A stretch of 64,000 bases of DNA from the NCBI RefSeq assembly GCF_001625215.2, contig NC_030383.2:322779-386778 (forward strand), in the 5' to 3' direction. Origin of the DNA: Daucus carota subsp. sativus. Taxonomy: Eukaryota > Streptophyta > Magnoliopsida > Apiales > Apiaceae. The position numbers were made by a program, and so were the translations under genes. Positions within the stretch are counted from its first letter, which is position 1. Every line of letters starts with the position of its first letter. This document shows positions 23,812-37,142 of this stretch, piece by piece. A model generated the notes under the pieces. The model saw nothing but the letters and a program-made list of their open reading frames with translations. It was not told the origin of the DNA and did not search any database.

Positions 23812-24584
23812 TAGGGCTGAGCATTCGGTCGGTTCGGTCCAGAACCGGACCGGACCGAACGGACCGAAGACCGAACTTTTGAAATTTTTTGGACCGGACC
23901 GGACCGAAGTTTGTATATGGACCGAACCGGAACCGAACCGAAATAGTTCGGTCGGTCCGTTCCGGTTCGCCAGAACCGAACTTTTTTTGAAAAATTTAAA
24001 TTAATTTGTGTTATAAAGGAAACATCAAGTATGATTAATGTAAAAAAATGCAGCGACCAACACATGATTTAGAAAGCCAAGTAACATTCAAACACCACTC
24101 CAAAATAGCATTAAGTTTACAAATTTTAAAAATTAAAACAATTACAATTGACATTAGTCTGCTAGAGTGCTAGTTGATCAAAAATAAAATCACTGCATGT
24201 ATTAGCCTCTGAGTTCAGCTAGTCGAAACAGCCTTAGCTTCTTCCTGTTCTTCCAACCTTGACTGTATAATTACTTGTCCTGCTTCCAAGTCTCCAGGTA
24301 TAGTCGTAAGAATATAAATATTAGATAATATAATATAAGTGTATAAGTATAATATGTTATTTAATATATAAAATAAAAATATTATTTATATTATATATAA
24401 AAGTTCGGTCAGTTCGGTCCAAGACCGAAGTTTTTCGATGGGGATCGGATCGGACCGTATTTTATTTCGGTTCGGACCGAAATACCCGAACGGACCGAAC
24501 TTTCTGAAAATTAGGACCAGACCGGACCGAAATTATTCGGTCCGGTCCGATTTTTCGGTTTCGGTTCGGTTCTGCTCAGCCCTA
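23812..24584. mobile_element. Non-autonomous hAT-like transposon (element 1)
   Basis: 773 bp with perfect 12-bp terminal inverted repeats TAGGGCTGAGCA / TGCTCAGCCCTA, flanked by a perfect 8-bp target duplication GTTGTGTG (23804-23811 and 24585-24592). An 8-bp duplication is the hAT signature. About 170 bp inside each end is packed with variants of TTCGGTCCG/CGGACCGAA, probably transposase-binding repeats. The AT-rich middle has no transposase. Confidence 0.9.
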
Positions 24585-24592
24585 GTTGTGTG

Positions 24593-27500
24593 TACTCAAT
24601 AGTGATTTCAAAATATAATACATAAAAAATACATTTTTTTCATGTGCGATACTAAAAATAAGGTAGTTCTAAGGGTTCTCTCCCTGATGATGTTCTCTGG
24701 AAGATGACATAACCCTGTGTGATTATAATAATTTTAAACAAATACTATAAATGAAAATTTTATTCTTTTTAAGACATCGAGAAAATGCAAAATAATTCAC
24801 ATAAAATGAGACAGAGGGAATATATCACTATCTTGAACATTTTGGTATAAATAATTATTACAATTTAGACATTGGAAGCACGTGTTTTAAGGGGCAGGTA
24901 CTCGAATGAGCCTCGACTGACCTAATAGAAATGTTTGGCTAATCTTTTTTTCAAGAATAAGAGCATCCAATACACTCTTAAAACAAATTCTTAACTCTAA
25001 ATTTAAATAGCAGGTCAAGAATTAGCGGTCCAATGAAATTCTAGAAACTCTTTAAAAATTCAAGAGTATGTTTTCTCTCATCTCTTTTAAAAAGCATCTA
25101 GTACCTCTTGATTTATTATTTATGAATATAATATTAATTTTTCTTAATCTTCCTTCTCTTTTAGTTACTTTTCTCTTTAATTTATATGAATAAATATAAA
25201 ATATGAATAAAGAGTTGAGTACAAAGAGTAGCATTCGAGTTATCACGTTTTTCAATGTATTAACTCACTAAAAATCACATTTTATATTATTGTTTGTTTA
25301 GTGATTTAGTCAATGCTCTAAGGCATCACCAAGACATTGTCACATCAACTTTTTTATTTTATTAAATATCTTAAATTATAACTTACTTAAATTATAACTT
25401 AAGACGTCATATAAAAAATCTATATAAGGCATCTTTTGCACTTGCTCTTATGTTCAAAAGTCAATCTGCAGTCGGGAATATGAGAAAAATTATGTGTTTC
25501 TTATGATGCATTGATAGAACTTATGATTGTCTACCGGTCTTCATTTATGATGCATCGATGAACTTATGATTGTCGATCGAACCTCCCTTTCAATCCCTTA
25601 TACTGGTTCGTTAAAAGTCTTCTATTTATCTAAATGTGTTTAGTTTTTCTTATACTTTATATGTTCCACTATATCTCATAATATTCTTTTCATATCTCAA
25701 TTTTCTCAATAGAATGATGTTCTTATATATTAATTCTTAACTTCCTTTCTTGTACTCTGTCAAAAAAAAAAAAAAACTTCCTTTCTTGTACAAAAGAGCT
25801 TTTAATGAGAAAAATTTATTTTCGATCGGGTCTAGTCAAACAGAACATATCGATAAAAGCATCAATATATTAGAGTATCTCCAATAGATGCTAACTAAAA
25901 TTGCTTAAAATGACAAATCATCAAAAATATTACAATTTTATTTTCTCTCTCTTTCAACAACTTTTACATAAAAATTTGCTCTAATGTTTGGCACCCAAAG
26001 TTGCCACATATTTGTACAAGTATAATTATAATAAGATAGAAAACTAAATGACTTTAGGGTGATTTATACACTTTTTTTTTATTTTAGGAGGGTGTCAAAA
26101 GTTGACAACTTTGCTTGGCACACGTTGTACTCTAATGGAGAGCCAACAAAAGTGTCATGCCACATCATGATACATGGCACTTTAGCACTTTTTTTGGCAC
26201 CCCATTGTAGATGCTCTTGAGTAGACAACCAAATAATTTTGTGAAGACAATATGTACATGCTATAATAATGCTAGTGTTGTTTTGAACAGTCGACCATAA
26301 ATACATCATCATACAAACTTTTATCACTAAACCACAATTATGAAAATCTATTATCTGAAACAGAAATCATATATACTTTTTTCAATTTGGTTTTATAGCT
26401 GAAAAATATTCAGATTCTTTAAGCAAAAGAGTAATACCTTTTTTTTTATATTATGGTGGTGAATTTAAAGATTTACCCATTAATCCATGATGACATTTCT
26501 CGCTTAACATCTGGAACATCCAACTCTATGACTAATATAATGAGTTAAATTGAGAATTGATAAAAACTATTAAATATGGTTCACTTTTATAAATGTCACT
26601 TCTTTTATTAGAAGATATATATATAACAGTATAAATATATATTATTGTGTGAAATATGTTTTTGGTGAATATATGTTTTGTGAGATATTCGATAAAATAG
26701 TGACTTACTTACAAAAAATTTCTTATTAATTTAATACAACATATATATATCATTAAATTTTTTTATGAATAAAAAATATATAATAATGAATTTGATCCAA
26801 AAATTCGAATAAGCGGAGTAATGAATTTAGAACTTTGTAAAAAATTAATATGGGTGTTTGAGTAAGGGACTTCTAGACTTAAAAGTGGGAGGAGTCACTT
26901 TTTCTCATTTCATGCCTGTTTGGCAACTTTGATGAAGCACTTAATTCAAGTCAAAAAAGCCCAGGAAAAAAAGCTTCGTTGCTTGGCTTTTCATGGGGCT
27001 CAACTTCTTTCCAATGACAAAGCTGCTTACTGAAGTGTTACAGTGTGCCAAGGATAGTTAATAATTTTGTTCTGGTATGATCACAATTCACAAACTGCCC
27101 ATATCTCAACATTCCATATTTTAGGGTGAGTATTCGGTCGTTTCGGTCAATTTGACTAATTTTGACCAAAAATTATGTCACTTTTTTATTATTTTAAAAA
27201 ACTGAAAATTACATCTTAAAGTAGATTAAAAGTTATTAATGATGATATATTTTTTTTTATTTTATCAATTGATAAAATATTAATAAATTTCAGTTAAACT
27301 TTGGTCAATTTGACCCGAAAAAAGCCAAATGTGACAACTAAAAAGGGACGGAGGGAGTACCTTTTTTTCTTGTATTATCTGTAGTTTTTTTTTTGAGAAT
27401 GTGTATTATCTGTATTTATTAATTTTTTTTTAGTGCAAAGTTTAAAATTTTTATATACTCTTCTATTTTTGTAATTGTCATGTATTAATAATAAAAGATC

Positions 27501-27873
27501 TTATATTATTATAATTTACTTTTTAAAAGAAACAAATTATTATATTACAAAATTACTAAAACTCAACTTATAAGTTAAATTATCCAAACACTTAAATAAC
27601 TTATAGTCACTGTATCCAAACATGATAGATTATAAATCCAAACCAACTTTAAGTAATAAATCAATTTTTTTAAGTGGAGCCAAACGGCCCCAATAAAACA
27701 AAACCCGCTGGTTAGGGCAAAGAATACACGCAGAAACCCATTCCTTGACGCAATTTATATAAAGAAAAGCCGGTTTCTCTTTATTTATTTTTTCATCAAC
27801 AGTCCCAACTCCTCCCTCATTTGGTATTTGTCTCTGAAAACACCCTGAAAACCCTAGAAACCCACTGACACTA
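24593..27873. other. Intergenic before UBP14, with MITE remnants
   Basis: No gene supported. It contains a Tourist-like MITE (25873-26216), a degraded element with GAGCATCCAAT-type ends (about 24961-25445), a single Stowaway end (GGGACGGAGGGAGTA at 27345-27359), and a GGGGCCGTTTGGCTCC end (minus strand, near 27675-27690). The last 150 bp are the UBP14 promoter and 5' leader, with AACCCTAG-type telo-box sequence near 27850. Confidence 0.5.
25873..26216. repeat. Tourist-like (PIF/Harbinger) MITE
   Basis: 344 bp. The left end GAGTATCTCCAAT follows TTA; the right end ATTGTAGATGCTC is followed by TTG, a diverged TTA target copy. The ends match the larger family members at 39871 and 41046. Confidence 0.6.
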
Positions 27874-30800
27874 ATGGAGCTTCTCCGATCAAATCTCAAC
27901 CGGGTCAGAATTCCGGACCCTACACATCGGGTCTACAAACACGAATGCTGCATCACTTTCGATTCTCCGGTACTGCTTTTACCCCTCCCTTTTTTTCAAT
28001 CTTATTAATTACTTGTATGTTTGTGGAGTTGTAAATTCAACTTAATTAACATATTAGATGTCCCCGCTATGTATTTTGCTTGCTTAATTGTCGATGTATG
28101 TAAGATTTTAAGCTATGTAATTCGATTTACTCGATTATTCTACTCGAATTAGTTTAGTCTGTGCCGACTGTATGTTATACTTATTTCGTTGATGCTTTTA
28201 TAATTGTGTTTGTACATGTACTTGTGTACGTATCGGGATTTTGGTACTAAATGCATAAACACACAGTTGTGGTAGACTGGTAGCACCATTGTTAGAGAGA
28301 TAGAAATACGTGTTATGATTTGTGCGAGATATATGTTAAATACAAGTTCCGGAAGGTTTTAACGATTATGTGAATTTCAGAATACGGCGTTACTGAATTT
28401 GTTGCTTAAGTTTTTATTTTCTAATTTATGAGCAGTTCGGCAAAGAGTTGGGGTTTCAAGTGTGGTTAATTTGCTGCTTATGATCTAATGATGTCCCTTG
28501 TGTTGTGATGTTTTCAGAAATCGGAAGGAGGGTTATTTGTTGACATGAATTCGTTTCTTGCTTTTGGAAAAGATTGTGTTGAGTGGAACTATGAGAAAAC
28601 TGGAAACCCGGTATATCTGCATATAAAGCAGAAAAAGAAGCCGGATCCTGAAGATAGACCTCTGAAGAAGCCAACTCTTCTGGCAATAGGTATTTGAGCT
28701 TATATGGATTCTTGCCATGTTTTAATACTTGATAACCAATCAGCGTTGTGCTCTTTGGTGAGTTTTGGAGAAGGCGAAACCGTGAAAGAAGTAAAACTCT
28801 AGTTCAACATATATTCAGCATCTTGCAAAAGAACAAGTCAAAGATAAATCCATATTAAGCTTAAAGATAACTATTAAGTAAAAATAGGACATGATTTGAT
28901 ATGTCACTAACTGCATAGATTATATGTACCTACTTATTGAGGTTAAAATATGCTGTGTGAGGGGGGGGGGGGGGGGGGGTGGAGGTTTCCCTCGAGTAAT
29001 ATTATGTCTTCATCTTGTGTCTTACTTGGTCACAGATGCAAACATGCAGTTGTTCAGTGCAAAACAATTTCACATGTTAACATTACTTTAAGTCCATGCA
29101 ATATATTTAAGGATAAAACATTCTCGGTCACTGCACCATTTATTGTTATCTGCCTTTGTGCAGCTATTCTAACATAATAAACATTTTAATACAAGACTAA
29201 TTTATTGCTGCGGGTAGTACGGTCTTGTTGCTTTGTGTACATCAGGATGATATATCAGTATATCACCTATATTGAAGATCTACTGTCTCTGTTCCACTAG
29301 AAATGTCATGTTAACTCTGTCAAATACTTCAACTCACTCCGTGGTTGAATCATGCAAGATTTATGTGATTCAGTAATATCTGAAGTCTGAACTACCTTCA
29401 GGCTCCCTCTTTTTCTACATATGCGGCGGCAGGTTACATAGAAGGAGTAGTAAAATTCTGTTTGCAAGTAGTATTAATAAATTACCAATATTAATAATTA
29501 TGTTAATTAACATATATTTCTAGGAATTTGGAAATTTTAACTAGTCAATATGGGGTCGTTTTGTGAGAGGTAGTAGTGTCTTGTAATCTAAACATCTATT
29601 GTTAATTGTACAATAGTAAATAGTAATAGGTTAAAGATATCTTATTGTCTGTTTATAGGCGTGGATGGAGGATTTGACAACAATGAAGTTGAATATGAAG
29701 AAGAATACTGTATAGTTATCTTGCCAGATTATGCAAATATACCTTATCCTTCAGTCGACTTGCCTGAGAAGGTAAACTTTCATTGTTGTCAATTATTTAG
29801 TTATTAGAAAATAAACAATCAGAGAAGAGAATACGAATGGTACAATGCTCAGCTATTTTGACATTGTTAAAACTCTCTTTATGATAAGCAGGTAAGGTTG
29901 GCTGTTGACGCTGTTGTTAGGGCTGAGGGTGCTGAAAGGAAAGAACAGGTTGCATCATGGACAGCTGATAAGAAGCTTATTAGTGAACATGCGCTGACTC
30001 TCCAACAAATTAACAGTGGTGTAATTATTCCTCCATCTGGATGGAAATGTGCCAAATGCGACAAGACTGAAAATCTTTGGTTAAATTTAACCGATGGGAT
30101 GATCCTATGTGGCCGGAAAAATTGGGACGGAAGTGGGGGTAACAACCATGCTGTTGAGCATTATAAAGAAACTGGCTATCCTCTTGCTGTGAAGCTTGGG
30201 ACTATAACTTCTGATCTGGAAGGAGCAGGTATCACCAGCTTGTTTCTGTTAGAGAAGATATAGTGTATTTATATTTTTTGCCAGACAGTTTTACATAATT
30301 TCAGAGGACAATTTATTTCAATGCACCTTACTTGGAAAAACTGGCTGTTTCTACATTTAACGATATTTGAATTGCATGCTCTTGTTTTTCTTACCAGTAT
30401 TTATTATCATCTGTTGCCTGAAATACATCTTATTTAATGAATTACATGTATTATTATTATTTCTGTTTGCTCTAGTCTTTAAATATCCTAGTTTTATAAC
30501 TGAGTTGGCTTCTGATGGTCTTGTTTAAATGTCGGTTTCTGTTTTTTGGTGATTAGACCCGATTCAAATATAATCATGAATGAAATATTTTGGCAGCTCA
30601 GACGTTTTCTGTTATCCGGAAGATGACAGTGTTTTAGACCCACTTCTAGCGCAGCATTTAGCTTTCTTTGGTATTGATTTTTCATCCTTGCAAAAGGTTA
30701 GTTATGCCGTATATTTGAAAATTTTCAGATTGAACTTACCAAGACATTGCATCTTATGCTACATTCAAAAAAATTTCTGTGATGGTTTTTTTCCCCCATC

Positions 30801-32949
30801 TTTTATCATCCTTGCATTATTTACTGTTTTGATCTGTTCTGAATCGTATAATCTTTTTGGACTACAAAGACTGAAATGACTACTGCTGAGAGGGAACTTG
30901 ATCAAAACACAAACTTCGACTGGAACCGGATTCAAGAAAGTGGACAGGAAGTCGAACCACTATTTGGACCAGGTTACACAGGGCTTCTCAATCTTGGGAA
31001 TAGGTAATGCTGGTCACTATTTAGAGCTTTAGGATAAGAATAGTGTTCCTCCTGTTTTTCTACCACTATATATTGATTTTACTTCCTTGCAGTTGCTACC
31101 TGGCTTCCACCATGCAAATAATATTCTCTACTCGTTTCTTCTGTTCAAGGTGGGTAATGTAGCTGAAGAATGTGAAAGGGTTTACAAGATTCATTTGCAG
31201 ATTGTTATCATATACTTGTTCTTTTTCATGTCTGACACTTGTCATCTTCTTTTTGTAGATATTTTTTTGATCAAAATTTAAAATCGGCCTTTAATGCTGC
31301 TCCTGCCGATCCGACTGTAGACTTAAATATGCAGTTGTAAGTTTTATTTTCTATCGTGTAGTGTCTTATGCAATTGCTTCTCAGTTTGAACTATTTTGTA
31401 TGGAATTACATTTCTAAAGAACTTTTAAAAAATGTTTAATTGAATGCAGTTGGTCTTGTAACATAACTTTTTTGGCAGTACAGTCAACATATGTATCAAT
31501 TGTATAAAGGGGATGGTGCTTGAATTTAATTGAATCTTTTGACGGTTAAACAATGAGGAGTTAAACTTCATTGAAAGGGTGACGATGGTTTGACACCCCA
31601 ACAATAAAAACCCCAGAAGGAAGACTCTATGACATAAATACCGAAATACGCGGAGTATTGAGATATCGAAAGGGTGACAATGGAGGTCTGCTACTGTACT
31701 GCCATCTTCGCTCTCTTAAGCCCAAAGTTCAGCAGAACGCGGGGATTGGTGGTTATAAGTACTTATTTAGGAAACTATGCTTTTATGAATAAACCAAGCT
31801 AAGTTCTAGTTGTGCTGCTTACGCTCTGGTAGTGAGAAGCAGTACTTACATTTGAGAAGATAGGGGTCGACCAAATACTAGTCATTATATTAGATTGCCA
31901 GCAATTATAACCAACAAATCTCAAAACGCACCAACAAGAATCCGAGTTTTTATTCTTTATGATAGCAAGTTGTGTATCGTTGACTTGAGAGAAATTAGAC
32001 CTGGAAGGCTGAAACTGTGTGTCTTAGACAATGTTATGTTCTTCTAAAGTGTGATATAATCAATTTTTCGTCGTCATATATATCTTAGACAATGACATAC
32101 CTGGAGTGTGAAACATATTGACTTAATTTGTTTTGCAGAACAAAGCTTGCTCATGGCTTGCTTTCCGGAAAATATTCGGTCCCAGTTCAGGAGGTATGTC
32201 ATGTTCAAAATATCTTATCTCATTTTGTGGTTGTAAGTGTCTCAATGGTGATTGAATTTTGAACATGCAGAAAGACGGAAATGCAGATTCTGCTGCAAAT
32301 TCTACTGTAAGTACAGCTTAGTGAATAAACATTTAGCCTTAGTCACTGATGACTGTTAGTATCATGTTAATGGCTTTCACTGATAAATATCTAAATACCT
32401 TTTTAGTTTGTTTGGATGATTGAGTAATATTTCTAATTACTTTGTTCATGCTCAATCTTCCAGAAACAGGAGGGCATCCCTCCACGCATGTTTAAAGCCG
32501 TGATTGCTTCAAGCCACCCTGAATTCTCCACTATGAGACAACAAGTATGTTTGACACCATACATGAACCATAATCTATCTCTTTCCAGGTTCTGTTGAAG
32601 TGGATTCAACAATTTCATTTAATTTAATCGTATTATTGTACGTTTTTTTTGTTTATCTGGTTATCATTGAGGTAATGTATTGAATAAGTAATTAAGAATA
32701 CAATATTTTTTAGGATGCCTTGGAGTTCTTCCTACATTTCATTGACCAAGTTGAACGACTAAATGCTAGCAACCCTCAATTGGATCCTTCAAGGTGCTTT
32801 AAATTTGGTATTGAAGAGAGACTTCAATGTCCATCTGGGAAGGTTGCTTACAATAGCAGACAAGACTATATTCTCTCTCTCAATATTCCACTGGACAGAG
32901 CTATCAACAGAAGTAGGTTTTGTTTTTATTAATAATATGATATATATAT

Positions 32950-32980
<31 letters not shown>

Positions 32981-35900
32981 TCAGTTGAATTACTAATATC
33001 CTTTTGTGGTTTAAAATGTAGAAGAAGTAGATGACTTCCACAAATTGAAGACAGCCAGAGGTGTAGAAGAGAAGGAATTGTAAGTTCTTAATTTTGATTT
33101 AACATTTTTGCTTAAAATGTTACCAATTTCTGATGTTTTTAGCCGTCCCAGGTCTCCAGATGAAATTGTTCGGCCACGGGTTCGTTTAGAGGACTGTTTG
33201 CAGAATTTTTCTTCTGAAGAAGAGGTGCATGAGTTTTATAGCACTGCTTTGAAAGCTAAGACAACTGCATTGAAGTAAGCGCTCTAGTACAATATTTCAT
33301 TTTAGAGTTACTTATTTCAATGTGCTAGGATTCATATTTTCGTTGGAGAATCATTAACAATTTCTAATGTCTGTATGCCCTTTAATTATATATTATAAAA
33401 AGTTTGAATTCCTAATTTATTATATGGTTTAGATATATAAGGATAAGTATCTTAGGCGATATGGGAAATATCTGCATATAGTAATCATTGTGGATGATGG
33501 GAGGGAAATGTGAAGGGGTAAGTTTTCTACTGCAAGGATTTAACAACACAAATATGGGATAGATTTCGACTAGTACTAGTAATGTCACACAAGACCTGCA
33601 TTGAGCATCGAGCCTATGCGAGTTGCATGCCTCATCAAGCACAAGGTTACATAAAACTAAAGGAAATTGCTGGAGACCCCAAAAGTTGTCCCAATTTTTT
33701 TTCCCAGCAACTTCCTTAATAATAATATGGGACCCTTGTGCATTCAAATGCGCCCACAAATTAAAAGCAGACATATGTCAGTGCCATGTCTTGTAGGAAA
33801 TTTTTTGGGGCACCAGCACTACTCAGAACTAAAATATGTATGATCGTATATATACCTTTAAGTGGAAATCTAGAGAACTAAGTCTGGCTTTATGGTGGCA
33901 AAGCTGCTACTTATGCTAGATGACGTGTAGATTTTGTTTCTTGCTCCCCTCCCACCGGTGTACTCTATTTGCAAATTACATCATCTGGTTTTACACTTAA
34001 TCTTATACATTGTAAGCATCTAGTATTATCTCTTTCATCTGGTATGATACATTTTGTTATCAATAATTTAGGTTTGTAAGTACACTTAATCCCGTGCCAA
34101 CTAATTACACTGTAATAATGTGCGGAAGTTTCAACAGAGGTACTGAAACCTCTGAATTCTTGAAATTCCAGCTAGCTTGTTGTTGAAACAAATACTAGAC
34201 GTGATAATAATAAAGTACCCCTCTTTTTGAGTAAATGTTCTGAATTTCTGGATCTTCTTTCCAATTCTGACATTTATATATCCTCTGTTCTTCCTGCAGA
34301 ACTGCAGGTCTCACTTCTTTCCCTGATTATTTGGTGCTGCATATGCGAAAATTTGTCATGGAGGCAGGCTGGGTGCCAAAAAAGCTTGGTAAAATTCTTG
34401 TATTTTTGAATTTTGCCTTTTCACCTTTACCACTTTACTGAACACCGATGACTGATAGTACCTGCTCTTTTCGGTTGGCCATGTAGATGTTTACATAGAG
34501 GTTCCAGACACACTAGACATCAGCTTTATGCGCAGTAGGGGTCTTCAGCCAGGGGAAGAGCTATTACCTGAAGATGGTATGTGCTACACTATAACATTTA
34601 TACTTAGTTAACCCGGTAAAATGATTAATTTTTTTTTATAGTGGTGCAGGGTGGGGGTCATTCTTATTAGTCTATGTTACAGATGTGTTTTGTTGGTTGT
34701 GTAATTATGTTCTAGATATTGTAACTATTATTATCAGCATGTTAAATCTTCTAAGCTTTTTTAAAATAGAATAGATCTGCATTAACATCGAGGTCTGTGA
34801 GTTCTTTGTCGTAGTTATGTTCGAGAATATATCGTGTTTTTGGCTTTCAATTAAGCTACCTTTCTTGCATCATTATATCTTGTCTTGGCATAAATCTTGC
34901 ATGCTTCTTATTTCTTAACCTTTTTGATAGTTTTGTCCTTAAGTTTTATCACGTATATATACACGCACACATATTTGAAAGTTATATGTCTGTGCAGTTG
35001 GTGATCATGAAGTAGAAGTGCCGAAAATCTTACCAAATGAAGACATTGTTTCACAGCTTGTGGCCATGGGATTTAATTACTTGCACTGTCAAAAGGCTGC
35101 CATTAATACATCAAATGCTGGAGTTGAAGAGGCAATGAATTGGTTACTTTCACATATGGATGATCCAGGTGTCTTCCTTGAGCTTTTTTTTTCCCTAAAT
35201 GTGTTAGCCAAGGCTCTTAGTCTATTGCAAGTTAATGTTGGCTGTGAGAAGATATTTAACGCAAGTTCCTTTTTTCACCAGATATTGACGCTCCACTTTC
35301 ACAAGGTAGTCAAAGAGATGAGGTTTTTATTGATCAGTCAAAGATTGATACTCTAGTTACATTTGGCTTTACAGAAGTACTTGCTCGGAAGGCACTTAAA
35401 GCAACTGTAAGCTCTTTTGTATTAACAGGCCATTTTTGTAGCTAATTGACAATACTCAGAAGTGTTACTTTGATGACCCCCGTGATTATTATTCATTCAC
35501 GAAGTTATTCTTTTGCTTCGTGTAACAATGAATGGGTTTATGTTCTGGTATCACAAGAAAGCCCTCCTTTCTCTACCTTCTTACTTGAAAGTGTTACAGT
35601 TAGACTTCTCTCTGCACATAACATACACATATGTATCCATGATACTTAGTTTTCTTATGCTATACTACCTCCATCCCAAATTAGATGTCCCCGTTGACTT
35701 TGGGCACGTAACTTTAGGTGCATTGACCGTCTACTTCCGAAATTTATTTTTTTATTTTTTCTTTTGTAAATGAAAATTTCATATTTTAATTTTTATTTGC
35801 AAAAATAAAATTTTAAAAATAAGTCACGTATCTATGCGGTCAATGAACCTTAAATTGTGTGCCCAAAGTCAACGGGGCCATCTAATTTGGGATGGAGGGA

Positions 35901-37142
35901 GTAAGAAACAAGTTAATTATTATGATTGCTTCGAAGATTCTACTTGTACACTTATTTATTATCAAATTATAAACAATGTCTTTTTAGCAGGCTATGCAAG
36001 TCCCTGCTATCTGCTTCCTATATGTGTAACATAAATTGAAGTTGTGTATGTAACTTTGTTTTAATAGTGTGTTAAATTTGATGTCCTTGTCTTTTTCCCT
36101 CACAGGGTGGTGACATTGAGAAAGCAACTGACTGGATATTTAGTAATAATTCTACTGGTGCATCTGACATGGATGCTACATCAAGCACAACAAGTGTTGA
36201 TGCTTCTTTGCCTGATGGTGGAGGAAGTTAGTTTCTCATCCCTTCTTATTCTGATTGTTGCACTCACGGATATGTATTGCAGTATTGCACTTGCAAGCCA
36301 AGTACTATTCGGGGAACATAATCTTTATGGCTTCTGTACACTGTAGTATGGCTTTTTACACGCGCGCGCACACACACACACATATATATATTAACCTTTA
36401 ATTATAAATGATAATAATAAGTCTAGTAACTGGAGGCTGTTTTGTGATTGTGAGAGCATGATAATACCCCACATATACTTTGTGCTCAACTTAGATGGGC
36501 TGCAAACTTCTTATATTTGTGAATATTGTAATGGCTAATCCAAATCATCCTAACTTTGCTAATTCCCAATCTAACTTTTTCAATCTTTATGGCTTTGACC
36601 ATAAAAGATTAGACATGTTTCTTTGGTTGCTCAAGGAGCTTGTAATCAGTACTGTTGGTAGTCGACATTTGTTACTTCTATCATTTATTTTGCTCTTTAC
36701 CAGAAGTTTGGGAGAAATTTGTTTATTTGGACTTTTTTTTGTCAGGAGTTTATTTGGACTATTAGTTATACAAGTATATGTGTATCTGCATGTGTATTGT
36801 ATTGTACAGACTGATAAAAACTGGATCTATGTTTTCGTTGTAAAAAAGAAGATGCATTTTATGTTTAGTTTCAGCGTCCTCTGCGTTGAAAATTTTCAAC
36901 CTAATTACTAATTTTCTCTTCACCCTTTTCTTAACGTTAGTCTTGGTTGATGTGGTATTGCAGAGTACAGACTAATTGGACTGGTGAGCCACATTGGTAC
37001 TTCTACCCATTGTGGCCATTATGTTGCTCACATTTACAAAGACGGAAGGTGGGTGATATATAACGATGCAAAAGTTGGGGCTTCCAAAGATCCTCCAAAA
37101 GACATGGGGTACTTGTATTTTTATGAGAGAATTGTTTCTTAG
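27874..37142 (+). CDS. UBP14: Ubiquitin carboxyl-terminal hydrolase 14 (USP5/isopeptidase T type)
   Basis: Disassembles free polyubiquitin chains to recycle ubiquitin; the Arabidopsis gene (TITAN6) is essential in embryos. Twenty exons keep one frame: 27874-27969, 28518-28689, 29659-29771, 29892-30228, 30602-30696, 30870-31003, 31093-31149, 31259-31336, 32139-32193, 32271-32306, 32464-32544, 32714-32912, 33022-33079, 33143-33274, 34300-34388, 34487-34576, 34998-35168, 35282-35406, 36106-36226, 36964-37142. The product is 805 aa (Arabidopsis 797). A UBP zinc finger has [17 protein letters not shown] and the [10 protein letters not shown] loop (residues 178-220). The catalytic Cys box [11 protein letters not shown] (C317) is built across exons 6 and 7. 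Two UBA domains lie about 615-720. The catalytic His is in HCGHYVAH (H765). The exon 5 acceptor was set at 30601 because it restores D-V-F-C-Y-P. Introns hold a Stowaway MITE, a poly(G) tract and a GT microsatellite. Confidence 0.97.
28961..28979 (+). repeat. Poly(G) tract of 19 in UBP14 intron 2
   Basis: Nineteen G in a row on the sense strand, followed by TGGAGG. It can form a G-quadruplex in DNA or pre-mRNA. Its length is also prone to sequencing error. Confidence 0.8.
32952..32980 (+). repeat. (GT)n microsatellite in UBP14 intron 12
   Basis: About 14 GT units just downstream of the exon 12 donor, preceded by a short TA run. A candidate length-variable marker. A smaller CG/CA/TA cluster lies in intron 19 near 36360-36390. 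Confidence 0.9.
35665..35901. repeat. Stowaway MITE in UBP14 intron 18
   Basis: 237 bp flanked by TA (35663-35664 and 35902-35903). The ends CTACCTCCATCCCAAATTAG and CTAATTTGGGATGGAGGGAG are inverted with one visible mismatch. The arms stay complementary inward (CCCGTTGACTTTGGGCAC / GTGCCCAAAGTCAACGGG), so the element folds into a long hairpin in the pre-mRNA. Confidence 0.92.

Noticed and set aside
24961..25445. Additional Tourist element with GAGCATCCAAT-type ends
   Set aside because: The ends are degraded and the flanking TAA/TTA are not in the same orientation, so a target duplication is not supported.
27121..27359. Complete Stowaway element before UBP14
   Set aside because: Only the right end (GGGACGGAGGGAG plus TA) is convincing; no matching left end was found.
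29879..30145. Minus-strand open frame opposite UBP14 exon 4
   Set aside because: Shadow of the UBP14 zinc finger exon.
36495..36911. 138-codon open frame inside UBP14
   Set aside because: It lies wholly within intron 19, is Phe/Leu-rich low-complexity, and shows no homology I recognise.
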